Source: Brevibacillus sp. (GTDB taxonomy: Bacteria > Bacillota > Bacilli > Brevibacillales > Brevibacillaceae). Taken from it: a DNA stretch of 19,684 nucleotides. The stretch lies in NCBI GenBank assembly GCA_029240815.1, contig JARDZO010000079.1, positions 1-19,684 of the forward strand, given 5' to 3'. Positions 6,755-14,226 of the stretch are shown one piece after another (position 1 is the stretch's first letter; the number at the start of each line of letters is the position of its first letter). The position numbers and the translations under genes are program-made. Below the pieces are notes generated by a model. That model was not told where the DNA came from. It saw only the letters and a list, made by a program, of their open reading frames with translations, and searched no databases.

Positions 6755-7147
6755 CTATTTCACAACGAGTTTGGCAACCATTTTACCGTGGTCTGGACCA
6801 CAAATTACGCTACAGAAAATCGTGTATTCGCCAGCCTTATCGATTTTCAGTGTTTTGCTGCCTTCTTTTTGGAGCTCAAAATCCATTCCTTCGATGCCGA
6901 TGCCATGGAAGCCTTCAGCCGACTTGAAGTTAACAGTGAACTCTTCCCCTGCTTTTACTTCAAATGTATCTTGATTGAATTTCCAGTTGCTCGCCTCAAT
7001 ATTGATCGCTGTACCTGTAGTCGCAGCTGGAGCCTGCGCAGTTTGGGTACCACTTGCAGCCTGATCTTTGCTTTCGCCACCACATGCAGTCAACAGCATT
7101 GCAGAAAAAGCAACTGCTGAAACTAGCAATCCCCACTTCTTCGTCAT
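6755..7147 (-). CDS. Stand-alone CuA-type cupredoxin lipoprotein
   Basis: A 130-residue lipoprotein: basic N-terminus, hydrophobic core, lipobox LTAC with C22 as the lipidated residue, then an Ala/Thr/Gln-rich linker to about 47. The rest is one cupredoxin domain. The ligand set is that of the binuclear CuA site of cytochrome oxidase subunit II: H81 and the loop CSVICGPDHGKM, giving C112, C116, H120 and M123. Subunit II transmembrane helices and oxidase subunit genes are absent, so it is likely a surface-anchored copper electron carrier or copper-handling protein rather than an oxidase subunit. The ribosome site is GAAGGGG. Three 11-bp repeats lie upstream. Confidence 0.9.
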   Translation of the reverse strand: MTKKWGLLVSAVAFSAMLLTACGGESKDQAASGTQTAQAPAATTGTAINIEASNWKFNQDTFEVKAGEEFTVNFKSAEGFHGIGIEGMDFELQKEGSKTLKIDKAGEYTIFCSVICGPDHGKMVAKLVVK

Positions 7148-7181
7148 GATGACCCCTTCTTTCTTCTTGTTCTACACTTCC

Positions 7182-7210
7182 ATTTTACTGAAAGATTGTT
7201 GTCCAAAATC
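7182..7210 (-). promoter_or_regulatory. Candidate promoter of the cupredoxin gene
   Basis: Leftward -10 TAAAAT at 7187-7182. The 17-nt spacer leads to a poor -35 (GATTTT), as in activator-dependent promoters. The 11-bp repeat array begins 10 bp further upstream. Confidence 0.4.
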
Positions 7211-7219
7211 TGGGAGTCT

Positions 7220-7250
7220 GTGACTGAATCGTGACTGAATGGTGACGAAT
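7220..7250. promoter_or_regulatory. Three 11-bp-spaced repeats, probable response-regulator site
   Basis: GTGACTGAAT begins at 7220 and again at 7231, and GTGACGAAT begins at 7242, an exact 11-bp period. Direct repeats one helical turn apart upstream of a weak -35 are the usual target of OmpR/PhoB-family response regulators such as PhoP or ResD. Which regulator binds here is unknown. Confidence 0.6.
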
Positions 7251-7283
7251 TAGCTAACGTCGATGTTCCCTTACCGCACCTCT

Positions 7284-8600
7284 TTATTCCTCGCTCGTCA
7301 ACTGAATCTGATAGATTTTCTTTGGCCTTCCCCGCAATTTCTCCTGTTTCTTGTACAGAATTCGGGCTACTCCTTTTTCCTCGAGCTGATTCAGCATGCG
7401 ATTGGCGCTGCGAACCGTAATACCCAGATGGTAGGCGAGCTCTTCAGCGGTCAGCTCGTTGCGTTCAGTCTTAGCGAGCACGGCCATGATCTTCTGTAGC
7501 TGCAAGGTGGACAGGTCGGTCTCTTCACTCTTCCGCTGTACAAATTCATTAACCTGATTGCGATAACTCAGACAGCTTTCTTCTCCCAATGGCCCGATGA
7601 TCTGATCACTGTCTGTCACCACAAAGGTTCCCATCGTCTTGCTGGCAAAAGACATACTGTTGGCGGATTGGGCATTGATCCTCGCCTTGTACATGCTGTT
7701 CCCTACACCCCACCCGATATGGACAGGGAAGGGTAACGTCTTCTCCAAATAGGTCAACAGCAAGCATTGCGTGAGGTTGTCCGTCAATGTCTTCAAGTCT
7801 TTAAACGAGCTAATGATTTCAAAGCTGTTGTTAGACTTCTGGATAATAAACGGTACCTTCTGCTCCGTGCTGAACTCCAGTAAAGATTTGTGCAGAAGCA
7901 TCTGCCGCAGCTCCCATTCGTTCAAGCTCTCTTTGGCCGTTTCCACGCTTCCCATGGTGACGTGCCCGATAGCAATCCGACTCTCCGCAAGCTTGATGGC
8001 AGCCAGTTCGCTGATGATGTGCTCAAACTGCTGAACGATCGAGTCAGGCGAAGGAAACAAGTACATGTGGGGAATCCCTTGCGCCGTCAGATCTTGCACG
8101 ATATTACTCATCCGCGTCAATGACAGATCGATTTTGCCTTCCTGCCACAGTTGAATGTGTTCGTTCAGCACTTCCTCATGAATCTTGTCGGTAATGCCGA
8201 ATGGAGAAACCGTGTAGGGCAAGGAATCTGCTTGAATGATCTCCTTTATCCCAAAGAAGTTGTTGCGCATGGTGAGAAAATCAATATAGACACGGGAAAA
8301 GTCGAGATCCCGATGATTCATGCTGAGCTGAAACAATTTTTTGTAAAACTCCTGCTCACTGATCTGGAAGGTGTAGGTCGGTACCGAGAAGCTACCCCAT
8401 TGGTCGGTCAAATAGTAATAAGCCAGCTCGGTCAAGACAAAGCCATCAACCAGCTGTTCGTTTTGCCGGTACAGATCGGGAGTTTCGTGCAATCGATGAT
8501 AGGGCAATAGCACGACCTCACAGTTATCCGAGACGCGCGCAGGCACCGACGCCAATTCTTTGAGAGAGTGCTGGGCGATGATCGCACCCAAACGGATCAT
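7284..8600 (-). CDS. Transcriptional regulator with sensory region and C-terminal winged helix
   Basis: A 438-residue soluble protein. The first 220 or so residues form an alpha/beta region reminiscent of PrpR-N-type ligand sensors. Residues about 220-355 contain FPVHIGWGVGNSMYKARINAQ, like the degenerate GGDEF or GTP-cyclohydrolase-III-type fold in some regulators. The last 70 residues are a winged helix (LTAEELAYHLGITVRSANRM) with a basic wing (KLRGRPKK). The start is ATG 8600 because AAAGGAGG lies 7 nt before it; the upstream start overlaps that site. It diverges from the MFS/amidohydrolase operon and probably controls it. The domain calls are from pattern only. Confidence 0.75.
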   Translation of the reverse strand: MIRLGAIIAQHSLKELASVPARVSDNCEVVLLPYHRLHETPDLYRQNEQLVDGFVLTELAYYYLTDQWGSFSVPTYTFQISEQEFYKKLFQLSMNHRDLDFSRVYIDFLTMRNNFFGIKEIIQADSLPYTVSPFGITDKIHEEVLNEHIQLWQEGKIDLSLTRMSNIVQDLTAQGIPHMYLFPSPDSIVQQFEHIISELAAIKLAESRIAIGHVTMGSVETAKESLNEWELRQMLLHKSLLEFSTEQKVPFIIQKSNNSFEIISSFKDLKTLTDNLTQCLLLTYLEKTLPFPVHIGWGVGNSMYKARINAQSANSMSFASKTMGTFVVTDSDQIIGPLGEESCLSYRNQVNEFVQRKSEETDLSTLQLQKIMAVLAKTERNELTAEELAYHLGITVRSANRMLNQLEEKGVARILYKKQEKLRGRPKKIYQIQLTSEE

Positions 8601-8628
8601 AGAAATCCCTCCTTTCACTCACTAGCTT

Positions 8629-8656
8629 ATTATAGGAGATTTGGCTCCTCTTTGAA
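8629..8656 (-). promoter_or_regulatory. Promoter of the regulator gene
   Basis: Leftward -10 TATAAT (8634-8629) and -35 TTCAAA (8656-8651) with a 16-nt spacer. An AT-rich half-site resembling the operator (AATATTTTTAAAAGAC) abuts the -35, which would allow autoregulation. Confidence 0.6.
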
Positions 8657-8672
8657 AATATTTTTAAAAGAC

Positions 8673-8701
8673 TTGAAATACAGAATACAATGTTTTAAAG
8701 T
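8673..8701 (+). promoter_or_regulatory. Candidate promoter of the MFS/amidohydrolase operon
   Basis: -35 TTGAAA at 8673-8678, a 17-nt spacer, and a weak -10 TAAAGT at 8696-8701. The inverted-repeat operator begins at the -10 and covers the expected transcription start. Confidence 0.45.
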
Positions 8702-8737
8702 ATTTTTAGAAAACGTCTTAAATGTGTCTAAAAATAC
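8700..8737. promoter_or_regulatory. 11-bp inverted repeat, probable operator
   Basis: GTATTTTTAGA (8700-8710) and TCTAAAAATAC (8727-8737) are perfect inverted copies separated by 16 bp, so centres are about 27 bp apart. A degenerate third half-site lies near 8656-8672. The position between divergent genes suggests a site for the adjacent regulator. Confidence 0.6.
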
Positions 8738-8817
8738 GTTTACACATGCACACTAGGGTGGTGATCATTTATATTCCGTGCTTTGAGCTCTCGTCTTCTC
8801 GCTTTTGGCAAAAAACA

Positions 8818-8832
8818 TTGAAAACGCTACCA
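8818..8832 (+). promoter_or_regulatory. CcpA catabolite-responsive element (cre)
   Basis: TTGAAAACGCTACCA fits the cre consensus WTGNAANCGNWNNCW at every specified position. It lies about 110 bp after the presumed transcription start and directly before the MFS ribosome site, where CcpA can act as a roadblock to elongation. Confidence 0.65.
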
Positions 8833-8844
8833 AGGGGGATCTCG

Positions 8845-10086
8845 ATGAACGTCACACCTGCTGAAAACAGCAAACACAAATACCTGGTCCTGGGACTTCT
8901 CTGTCTGGGATGGATCATCAACTACTTTGACAAAGTCGCGATCAACGTGGCCGTCATTCCGATCTCTCAAGAGTTTGGCCTTTCTGAAACACAGGTCGGG
9001 CTTATTCTTAGCAGCTTTTTCCTCAGCTATGCAATCATGCAGCCGATCGGGGGCAGTCTGGCTGACAAATACGGCTCACGCAAAGTCATCCTGATTTCCG
9101 TTATCTGCTGGTCCTTATTTACCATTCTCACGGGTACCGCTTGGTCGTTCCTCTCCCTGATTGTCATCCGTTTCTTGTTTGGGATCGGTGAAGGCAGCTA
9201 TCCTTCTGCCAGTTCAGTAGCCGTCGCTGAAAGCTTTCCCCAACATGAGCGCGCTCGTGCCAAATCCATTTTGACCTCAGCTACGACTATCGGTGCCGTG
9301 CTGGCTACTCTGGTCGCCGCTAGCCTGTCCAAGCACTTCGGATGGCAAGCCATGTTTGTCGTCCTCGGGGTCCTCGGATTGTTTCTCGCTCTACTATACG
9401 CCAAATTTTTGCATCCCACTGGCTCTCAAACAGTCAGAGCCAAAAGCTCGGCTGAAAAGCTCCCGCTCAAAGATCTGTTGAAAATTTCGATGCTATGGAA
9501 ACTGATGGCCATCTATTTCGGTATTTCCATGGTGACCTGGGGCATGATGTCCTGGATGCCTTCCTACATGGTCAAAGTACGCCATCTCGACATGGTATCC
9601 ATGGGTGCACTCGCTTCCATCCCAGCGATATTGTCTTTTTTTACCGTCTTGTGCACAGGCTGGATGCTGGACAAGCGAATGGTCGGACGTGAAAAGCATT
9701 TGATCGTAATCGGCTCCCTTATTGGCATCATATCGCTTTATCTGTTGTCACAAGCTCCTACCGTTGCGCTCGTTGTCACGTATCAGGCAGTTGCCAACAT
9801 CGGTCTTGCTGCTGCCGTCACGACCACACTGACCATGCCGCTCAAGTACATATCTCCGTCTTCTGTGGGAGCTGCTTCCGGCCTGATTTATCTCGGGGGG
9901 CAAATTGCTGGTGTCATCGCACCGACTGCCATGGGCTTTATGATTCAACAGTTTAATGGCTCTTATGATGCAGCTTTCTGGTTGTTGATCATCGCGACCG
10001 CGATCCCATTCTTGGTAGGCATGACGCTGCGCACAGGATCCACGACCAGACACGAACCACCACAAGCAGTGACTCCCAGCATCTGA
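8845..10086 (+). CDS. MFS transporter, anion:cation symporter-like
   Basis: A 413-residue membrane protein with about 12 hydrophobic helices. The MFS loop 2-3 signature GGSLADKYGSRKV is present, and the first helix carries GWIINYFDKVAINVA, typical of the ACS family (organic anion, phthalate and hexuronate-type symporters). The start is ATG 8845 with AAGGGGG 5 nt upstream. The amidohydrolase gene starts 49 bp after its stop without a terminator, so the two are co-transcribed. The likely cargo is an amide- or peptide-linked carboxylate that the hydrolase cleaves, inferred from the pairing. Expression is probably limited by the cre at 8818. Confidence 0.88.
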   Translation: MNVTPAENSKHKYLVLGLLCLGWIINYFDKVAINVAVIPISQEFGLSETQVGLILSSFFLSYAIMQPIGGSLADKYGSRKVILISVICWSLFTILTGTAWSFLSLIVIRFLFGIGEGSYPSASSVAVAESFPQHERARAKSILTSATTIGAVLATLVAASLSKHFGWQAMFVVLGVLGLFLALLYAKFLHPTGSQTVRAKSSAEKLPLKDLLKISMLWKLMAIYFGISMVTWGMMSWMPSYMVKVRHLDMVSMGALASIPAILSFFTVLCTGWMLDKRMVGREKHLIVIGSLIGIISLYLLSQAPTVALVVTYQAVANIGLAAAVTTTLTMPLKYISPSSVGAASGLIYLGGQIAGVIAPTAMGFMIQQFNGSYDAAFWLLIIATAIPFLVGMTLRTGSTTRHEPPQAVTPSI

Positions 10087-10135
10087 TTTTCGCTAGGGCT
10101 CACGAGCAAAAAAATGTGATAGCGAGGTGTTCGAT

Positions 10136-11578
10136 ATGCTAAATCGCGACAGAATTGCAGAAATCATTGAACAAAAAAGAGAACTCTTTACACATGTGAG
10201 TGATCGCATCTGGGAATTTGCCGAGACTCGCTTTGAGGAGTTTCGCTCTGCCGAACTACTTTGCGAGACACTCGAACAAGAGGGCTTTACGGTAGAGAAA
10301 GATCTCGCGGGCATCAAAACAGCCTTTGTCGGAACCTACGGCAGCGGCGGACCGGTCGTCGCCATCCTCGGGGAATTCGACGCCCTCTCTGGTCTGAGCC
10401 AAGAACGTGGAAATCCCGTTCATCAGCCTGTCCAAGCTGGCGGCAACGGACACGGTTGTGGTCACAACTTACTGGGGACTGGATCTCTGGCTGCTGCCGT
10501 CGCCATCCGCCATTATATGGAAGAAAACCAGATCAAAGGGACTGTCCGCTACTACGGCTGCCCGGCTGAAGAAGGCGGATCCGGCAAAGCCTTCATGGCA
10601 CGCGAAGGCCTGTTCGACGACGTAGACTTTGCCATCTGCTGGCACCCGCAAAATTTCAATGCGATCATGTCGATCAGCAGCCTGGCGAATTATCAGGTGT
10701 ACTTCAAGTTCAAAGGCAAAGCTGCCCACGCTGCCGCAGCACCCCATCTCGGACGGAGTGCGCTGGATGCGGTCGAACTGATGAATGTCGGCGTCAACTA
10801 TTTGCGTGAGCACGTCATTCCGGAAGCACGCATGCATTATGCCATCACCAATACGGGCGGATTTTCTCCCAATGTCGTGCAGGCTGAAGCAGATGTCTTG
10901 TATTTGATCCGCGCTCCGAAAACCCAACAGGTAGAAGAGATCTACCAACGCGTCTGCAAAATCGCGCGCGGGGCTGCCATGATGACAGAGACGGAAGTCG
11001 AGATCATTTTTGACAAAGCGTGCTCCAACCTCATCCCGAACCAAGCCCTGGAGCGTATCATGCATGAAAACTTCCGTGAGCTCGGAGTCCCTCAATTTGA
11101 TGACGCGGAAAAAGAATTCGCCCGTCAAATTCGCCTGACCATTCCAGATGCAGACAAGAACAGCGAACTGCAGATGCTGGCCAAGCTAAAAGGTCCGGGC
11201 TCTAAAGACTTGTTGAATCAACTGAAAGAACAGGAGCTGTCGAATTTCCTCCTTCCTCACATGCAAACCCCGCGTCTGATGTCCGGTTCTACCGATGTCG
11301 GCGATGTCAGCTGGATCATACCAACGGTTCAATGCTCGACGACTTGCTTTGCGATGGGCACGCAGCTGCACTCCTGGCAGGCCGTTTCCCAAGGCGGAAT
11401 GTCCATCGGTCAAAAAGGGATGCTGCACGCCGGTAAGGTCATGGCCGCTACTGCAATCGACGTACTGCTACGCCCTGAAGTGATCGACGAAGCCAAAGCC
11501 GAGCTGAAAGAACGATTGGATGGGCAATCCTACGTCTGCCCGATTCCTGCTGAGATCAAGCCAGCAGCACGCCGCTAA
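10136..11578 (+). CDS. M20 family amidohydrolase, AbgB-like
   Basis: A 480-residue cytosolic metallopeptidase resembling p-aminobenzoyl-glutamate hydrolase subunit B (E. coli AbgB is about 481 residues). Metal-site motifs are GEFDALSG at 79-86, GHGCGHN at 105-111, PAEEGG around 143-148, and a late STDVGDVSW. The dimerisation segment FKGKAAHAAAAPHLGRSALDAVEL is split over the middle. The start is ATG 10136, 6 nt after GAGGTG; the in-frame GTG at 10127 lies inside that site. E. coli AbgB works with AbgA and the AbgT transporter. Here neither is present and an MFS carrier takes the transporter's place, so the substrate may differ (another N-acyl amino acid or dipeptide). Confidence 0.88.
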   Translation: MLNRDRIAEIIEQKRELFTHVSDRIWEFAETRFEEFRSAELLCETLEQEGFTVEKDLAGIKTAFVGTYGSGGPVVAILGEFDALSGLSQERGNPVHQPVQAGGNGHGCGHNLLGTGSLAAAVAIRHYMEENQIKGTVRYYGCPAEEGGSGKAFMAREGLFDDVDFAICWHPQNFNAIMSISSLANYQVYFKFKGKAAHAAAAPHLGRSALDAVELMNVGVNYLREHVIPEARMHYAITNTGGFSPNVVQAEADVLYLIRAPKTQQVEEIYQRVCKIARGAAMMTETEVEIIFDKACSNLIPNQALERIMHENFRELGVPQFDDAEKEFARQIRLTIPDADKNSELQMLAKLKGPGSKDLLNQLKEQELSNFLLPHMQTPRLMSGSTDVGDVSWIIPTVQCSTTCFAMGTQLHSWQAVSQGGMSIGQKGMLHAGKVMAATAIDVLLRPEVIDEAKAELKERLDGQSYVCPIPAEIKPAARR

Positions 11579-11601
11579 TCTGTTCTTTTCTATAGAAGTT
11601 A

Positions 11602-11643
11602 GCCCTCGAAGTTGCATTTTTGCAACGACGAGGGCCCTTTATT
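11602..11643 (+). terminator. Terminator of the MFS/amidohydrolase operon
   Basis: Outer stem GCCCTCG/CGAGGGC and inner stem GTTGC/GCAAC, then CCTTTATTTCC. It lies 24 bp after the amidohydrolase stop. Confidence 0.85.
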
Positions 11644-11677
11644 TCCTTTTTCGCCGCTTCACCTGTCTTTCTACACT

Positions 11678-11713
11678 AAAAAAGCGAGGACGCCACTAAC
11701 CGCGTCTCCGCTT
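11678..11713 (-). terminator. Terminator of the DUF4173 gene
   Basis: Read leftward: AAGCGGAGACGC pairs with GCGTCCTCGCTT (one internal mismatch pair) followed by a T run. It lies just past the DUF4173 stop. Confidence 0.8.
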
Positions 11714-11718
11714 CCCTC

Positions 11719-13206
11719 TCACTCCATATAGCTTTTCGCTACGTATCTAGCTACATTAAACGACTGCCAGCTCCTCTCTTCCCGCAGATCTTCCGCCTTC
11801 TCCTGAATCATGTACACGAGTGTTCCAGCCACCGCTTTATCATCCTTTAACGTCAGGATGACCGGAATCGCATCATAGGACAGCTCCGCTAAATACTCCA
11901 TGTCAATTCGTCCTGTATCGTGATAGCGCTGAATGTTGTTTTTCGCAATCAACGCATCCACATTGATGTAATTCAAGACCACATACGCGACGATCCCCGC
12001 CACCCCGTAAACCTTCATCAGGGAAAAGCCATTTCTCCAGATTTTCAGGAAAGCGATCACGAACAGCACAAACAAAAAGATCATAAAGGCGTGCGCCAAA
12101 AACCGCGTATGGGTATATCCGTACGCCTCCTCGTACAGAGACAAGCGGAAGTAAGCGGAAAACAGCATAAAGCTCGTACAGACAGTCAACAAGCTGAGCA
12201 TGACCTGAACGATTTTGTAGATCAGCTTCTGTGCCCGTGACGCGAGAAACATGAAGCTCACCAGCAGGATAAAATTGATGATCGTCACTGTAACTAGCTC
12301 ATTAAACCCTTTTTTTGCGTACTCCGCGTATGTCATATCATCCGGCAAGACAGCCTGGGCTCCACCGAACAAATACGAAATCTGAATGATTGTAAAGGCC
12401 ACATACACCACGTTGATGATCGTCAGGATGGTTACCAGGATAATGCCGTCCCAAGCGATCTTTTTCTCATCCGGCAGAACAGGTACCGGAACTGCCGTCC
12501 CTTGCTGTCTTGGTCCCAAAATCGAGTACATATAGCCAAAGGTCACGAGAGCAACCAACCCGATCAGGAACAGGCGAAAGAGTGCCTCTGCCGAATTCCA
12601 GTCAAACAGCATGCGCGGTATTTCCGCGAGAAAATGCCCGAATACACCATCTGCCTGTGAGAGCAGGGACAGCACTATTAAAAGAATAGGCAGCGAGATT
12701 CCGATACCGGTCAGCACCTTCATCGCTACTCCGTATTTGGTGCGATCCACTCGATTCTTTATCCATTCACGAAGCAACACAAAAGGGATGCTCGTGTACT
12801 TCACGGTGTACAGTAGCACCGTCTCGATCATCTCCCCCAAGAATCCGAAAGAAAACCAGCTCTGTTGATGCCTTTTGGTCAGCAGCATCGTTTGTGCGAC
12901 CAGGAGAAACGGGACGATCACAAAATTCAGCAGCTGGAAAAACGCATTGTCATAAAGAAAAAAGGTCAGCGCGAGAAGAAAAATCGGCATTGTCAGCGAC
13001 CATGCGAAGACCTGATCCCGCGAAAAAGTCAGATGGATTCGTTGCTTGGCTTGCCAAAAGAACAAGGCGTACAGCCCGATCACAAACAACGGATAGGAGA
13101 TGCCAAATGCCTTGCCATAGAACAAGTAATCACCTAAAATACCGATCCCTACGGAACCGATCAACAGCCATTGAAGACCGCTTTGTCTCTGTGTCTCTAA
13201 AGCCAC
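11719..13206 (-). CDS. DUF4173 multi-pass membrane protein
   Basis: A 495-residue membrane protein with about 11-12 hydrophobic helices and a soluble C-terminal tail of roughly 90 residues. The segment MTYAEYAKKGFNELVTVTIINF is the hallmark of DUF4173. No function is established. The frame is open to ATG 13317, but that ATG lies inside the stem of the yutM terminator and has no ribosome site. GTG 13206, with GGGAG 9 nt upstream, gives a product beginning MALETQRQSG just before the first helix, and I take that as the start. It stands alone between two terminators. Confidence 0.85.
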   Translation of the reverse strand: MALETQRQSGLQWLLIGSVGIGILGDYLFYGKAFGISYPLFVIGLYALFFWQAKQRIHLTFSRDQVFAWSLTMPIFLLALTFFLYDNAFFQLLNFVIVPFLLVAQTMLLTKRHQQSWFSFGFLGEMIETVLLYTVKYTSIPFVLLREWIKNRVDRTKYGVAMKVLTGIGISLPILLIVLSLLSQADGVFGHFLAEIPRMLFDWNSAEALFRLFLIGLVALVTFGYMYSILGPRQQGTAVPVPVLPDEKKIAWDGIILVTILTIINVVYVAFTIIQISYLFGGAQAVLPDDMTYAEYAKKGFNELVTVTIINFILLVSFMFLASRAQKLIYKIVQVMLSLLTVCTSFMLFSAYFRLSLYEEAYGYTHTRFLAHAFMIFLFVLFVIAFLKIWRNGFSLMKVYGVAGIVAYVVLNYINVDALIAKNNIQRYHDTGRIDMEYLAELSYDAIPVILTLKDDKAVAGTLVYMIQEKAEDLREERSWQSFNVARYVAKSYME

Positions 13207-13304
13207 ACGTTTCCACTCCCTGCCGCGTATTCGTCCCACCGATTGTAAATACGTGGAAAGGCAATGGATCGATACAAAGATTGGAAAATCACTCACTTCC
13301 AAAT

Positions 13305-13341
13305 AAAAAACCTCCATGGCTCGATTCGTGAGCCACAGAGG
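13305..13341 (-). terminator. Terminator after yutM
   Basis: Arms CCTC-CA-TGGCTC (13311-13322) and GAGCCA-CA-GAGG (13330-13341) with a 7-nt loop. Six T follow on the leftward strand, about 25 bp past the yutM stop. Confidence 0.85.
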
Positions 13342-13366
13342 TCTGCTTTTTGGTCAAAACTGTCTA

Positions 13367-13726
13367 TTAGTCGTCACACTTCTCTGCTTTACCCGCTGCC
13401 AGCGCCGTTTTGAACGACGATCCGCAGCCACAGGAAGCAACCGCATTCGGATTCTCGATGGAAAAGCCTCCGCCCATCATGGATTCCTTGAAGTCAATTT
13501 CGGTACCTTTAATGTATAGATAACTGTCTTTATCGACAACAATTTTGACACCATGCTGCTCGAAGACCTCGTCGCCTTCTTTCATATCCTGATCCCAGCC
13601 CATTCCGTAGGTGAAGCCACTGCAACCTCCTGGTCTGACTCCGACCCGCAGGAACAGATTGGGTTTATCTTCTGCTGCCAGCATTTCCTTTACCTTCAGA
13701 CTGGCTTGCTCTGTCATTGTAATCAT
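13367..13726 (-). CDS. yutM: A-type iron-sulfur cluster carrier (HesB/IscA/ErpA family)
   Basis: A 119-residue cytosolic protein that carries Fe-S clusters from the assembly scaffold to target enzymes. The three conserved cysteines are C35 (in GGCSGF), C99 and C101 (SCGCGSSF), the cluster ligands of the family. A few extra residues follow, including a fourth Cys near the end (AEKCDD). The ATG at 13726 has AGGAGG 8 nt upstream. B. subtilis YutM is the matching homologue and belongs to the same neighbourhood as yutJ and yuzB. Nearby radical-SAM MqnE is a plausible client. Confidence 0.92.
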   Translation of the reverse strand: MITMTEQASLKVKEMLAAEDKPNLFLRVGVRPGGCSGFTYGMGWDQDMKEGDEVFEQHGVKIVVDKDSYLYIKGTEIDFKESMMGGGFSIENPNAVASCGCGSSFKTALAAGKAEKCDD

Positions 13727-13771
13727 GCTTCTTTCCTCCTTTACAGGCTACTTCTTTTTATTGTTACCTCC

Positions 13772-13801
13772 AGTATACAAAACAATGGTGCTCTCTCACA
13801 A
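13772..13801 (-). promoter_or_regulatory. Candidate promoter of yutM
   Basis: Leftward -35 TTGTGA (13801-13796), 18-nt spacer, -10 TATACT (13777-13772). A 12-bp perfect palindrome ATTCTGCAGAAT lies 25 bp upstream at 13826-13837, of unknown meaning. Confidence 0.5.
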
Positions 13802-13849
13802 GGTTCCCCTGCACTTCGTAAGCCCATTCTGCAGAATACTTGTAATCAA

Positions 13850-13878
13850 AATGAAGAAAAGAAGGGTTTCCCCTTCTT
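13850..13878 (-). terminator. Terminator overlapping the Spo0E-like stop codon
   Basis: Perfect 8-bp stem AAGAAGGG/CCCTTCTT (13859-13866 and 13871-13878) with a 4-nt loop. A T-rich leftward tail follows. Two bases of the stop codon (13877-13879) form the base of the stem. Confidence 0.75.
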
Positions 13879-14098
13879 ATGCGAAATAGGCTTGGTTTTC
13901 AAGTAGATAAAATCGATATGGTTTCTTGCTGTTTCCTACCTTAGACAGACTATGATCTATTTGGTTCAGTTCGTTGTGTAGTTGATCAATTTGTATACTA
14001 TATTCTAGGACTTCTGGATGATCTAACCCAAACTCTAACCCCATATTTACCATACGCTGTCGAAGGAGTTCGATTTTTTCGAGTAAAACGTCCCGCAT
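13877..14098 (-). CDS. Spo0E-like sporulation regulatory protein
   Basis: A 73-residue two-helix protein of the Spo0E aspartyl-phosphatase family, which dephosphorylates Spo0A~P and delays sporulation. Helix 1 is IELLRQRMVNMGLEFG. Helix 2 carries S34-x-x-x-D38 (EYSIQIDQL), a variant of the family SQELD motif that keeps the Ser and the catalytic Asp while changing the residues between. The ribosome site AGGAGG lies 8 nt before ATG 14098. It has its own promoter and terminator. It supports an endospore-forming host. Confidence 0.85.
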   Translation of the reverse strand: MRDVLLEKIELLRQRMVNMGLEFGLDHPEVLEYSIQIDQLHNELNQIDHSLSKVGNSKKPYRFYLLENQAYFA

Positions 14099-14139
14099 TT
14101 GAAGCTCCTCCTAATAGTAGATAAGGCTCAACTACCTAT

Positions 14140-14168
14140 ATTTTACAAGATTACCTAGGATTTCGCAA
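14140..14168 (-). promoter_or_regulatory. Promoter of the Spo0E-like gene
   Basis: Leftward -35 TTGCGA (14168-14163), 17-nt spacer, -10 TAAAAT (14145-14140). Confidence 0.6.
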
Positions 14169-14226
14169 ACAAAATTTCCCACATTCCCCCACTACGGCGC
14201 AATATTTTGCCGATAATTGTTATATT

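Noticed and set aside
13826..13837. 12-bp perfect palindrome ATTCTGCAGAAT upstream of yutM
   Set aside because: Could be an operator, but a single 12-bp palindrome in about 20 kb is not compelling without other copies.
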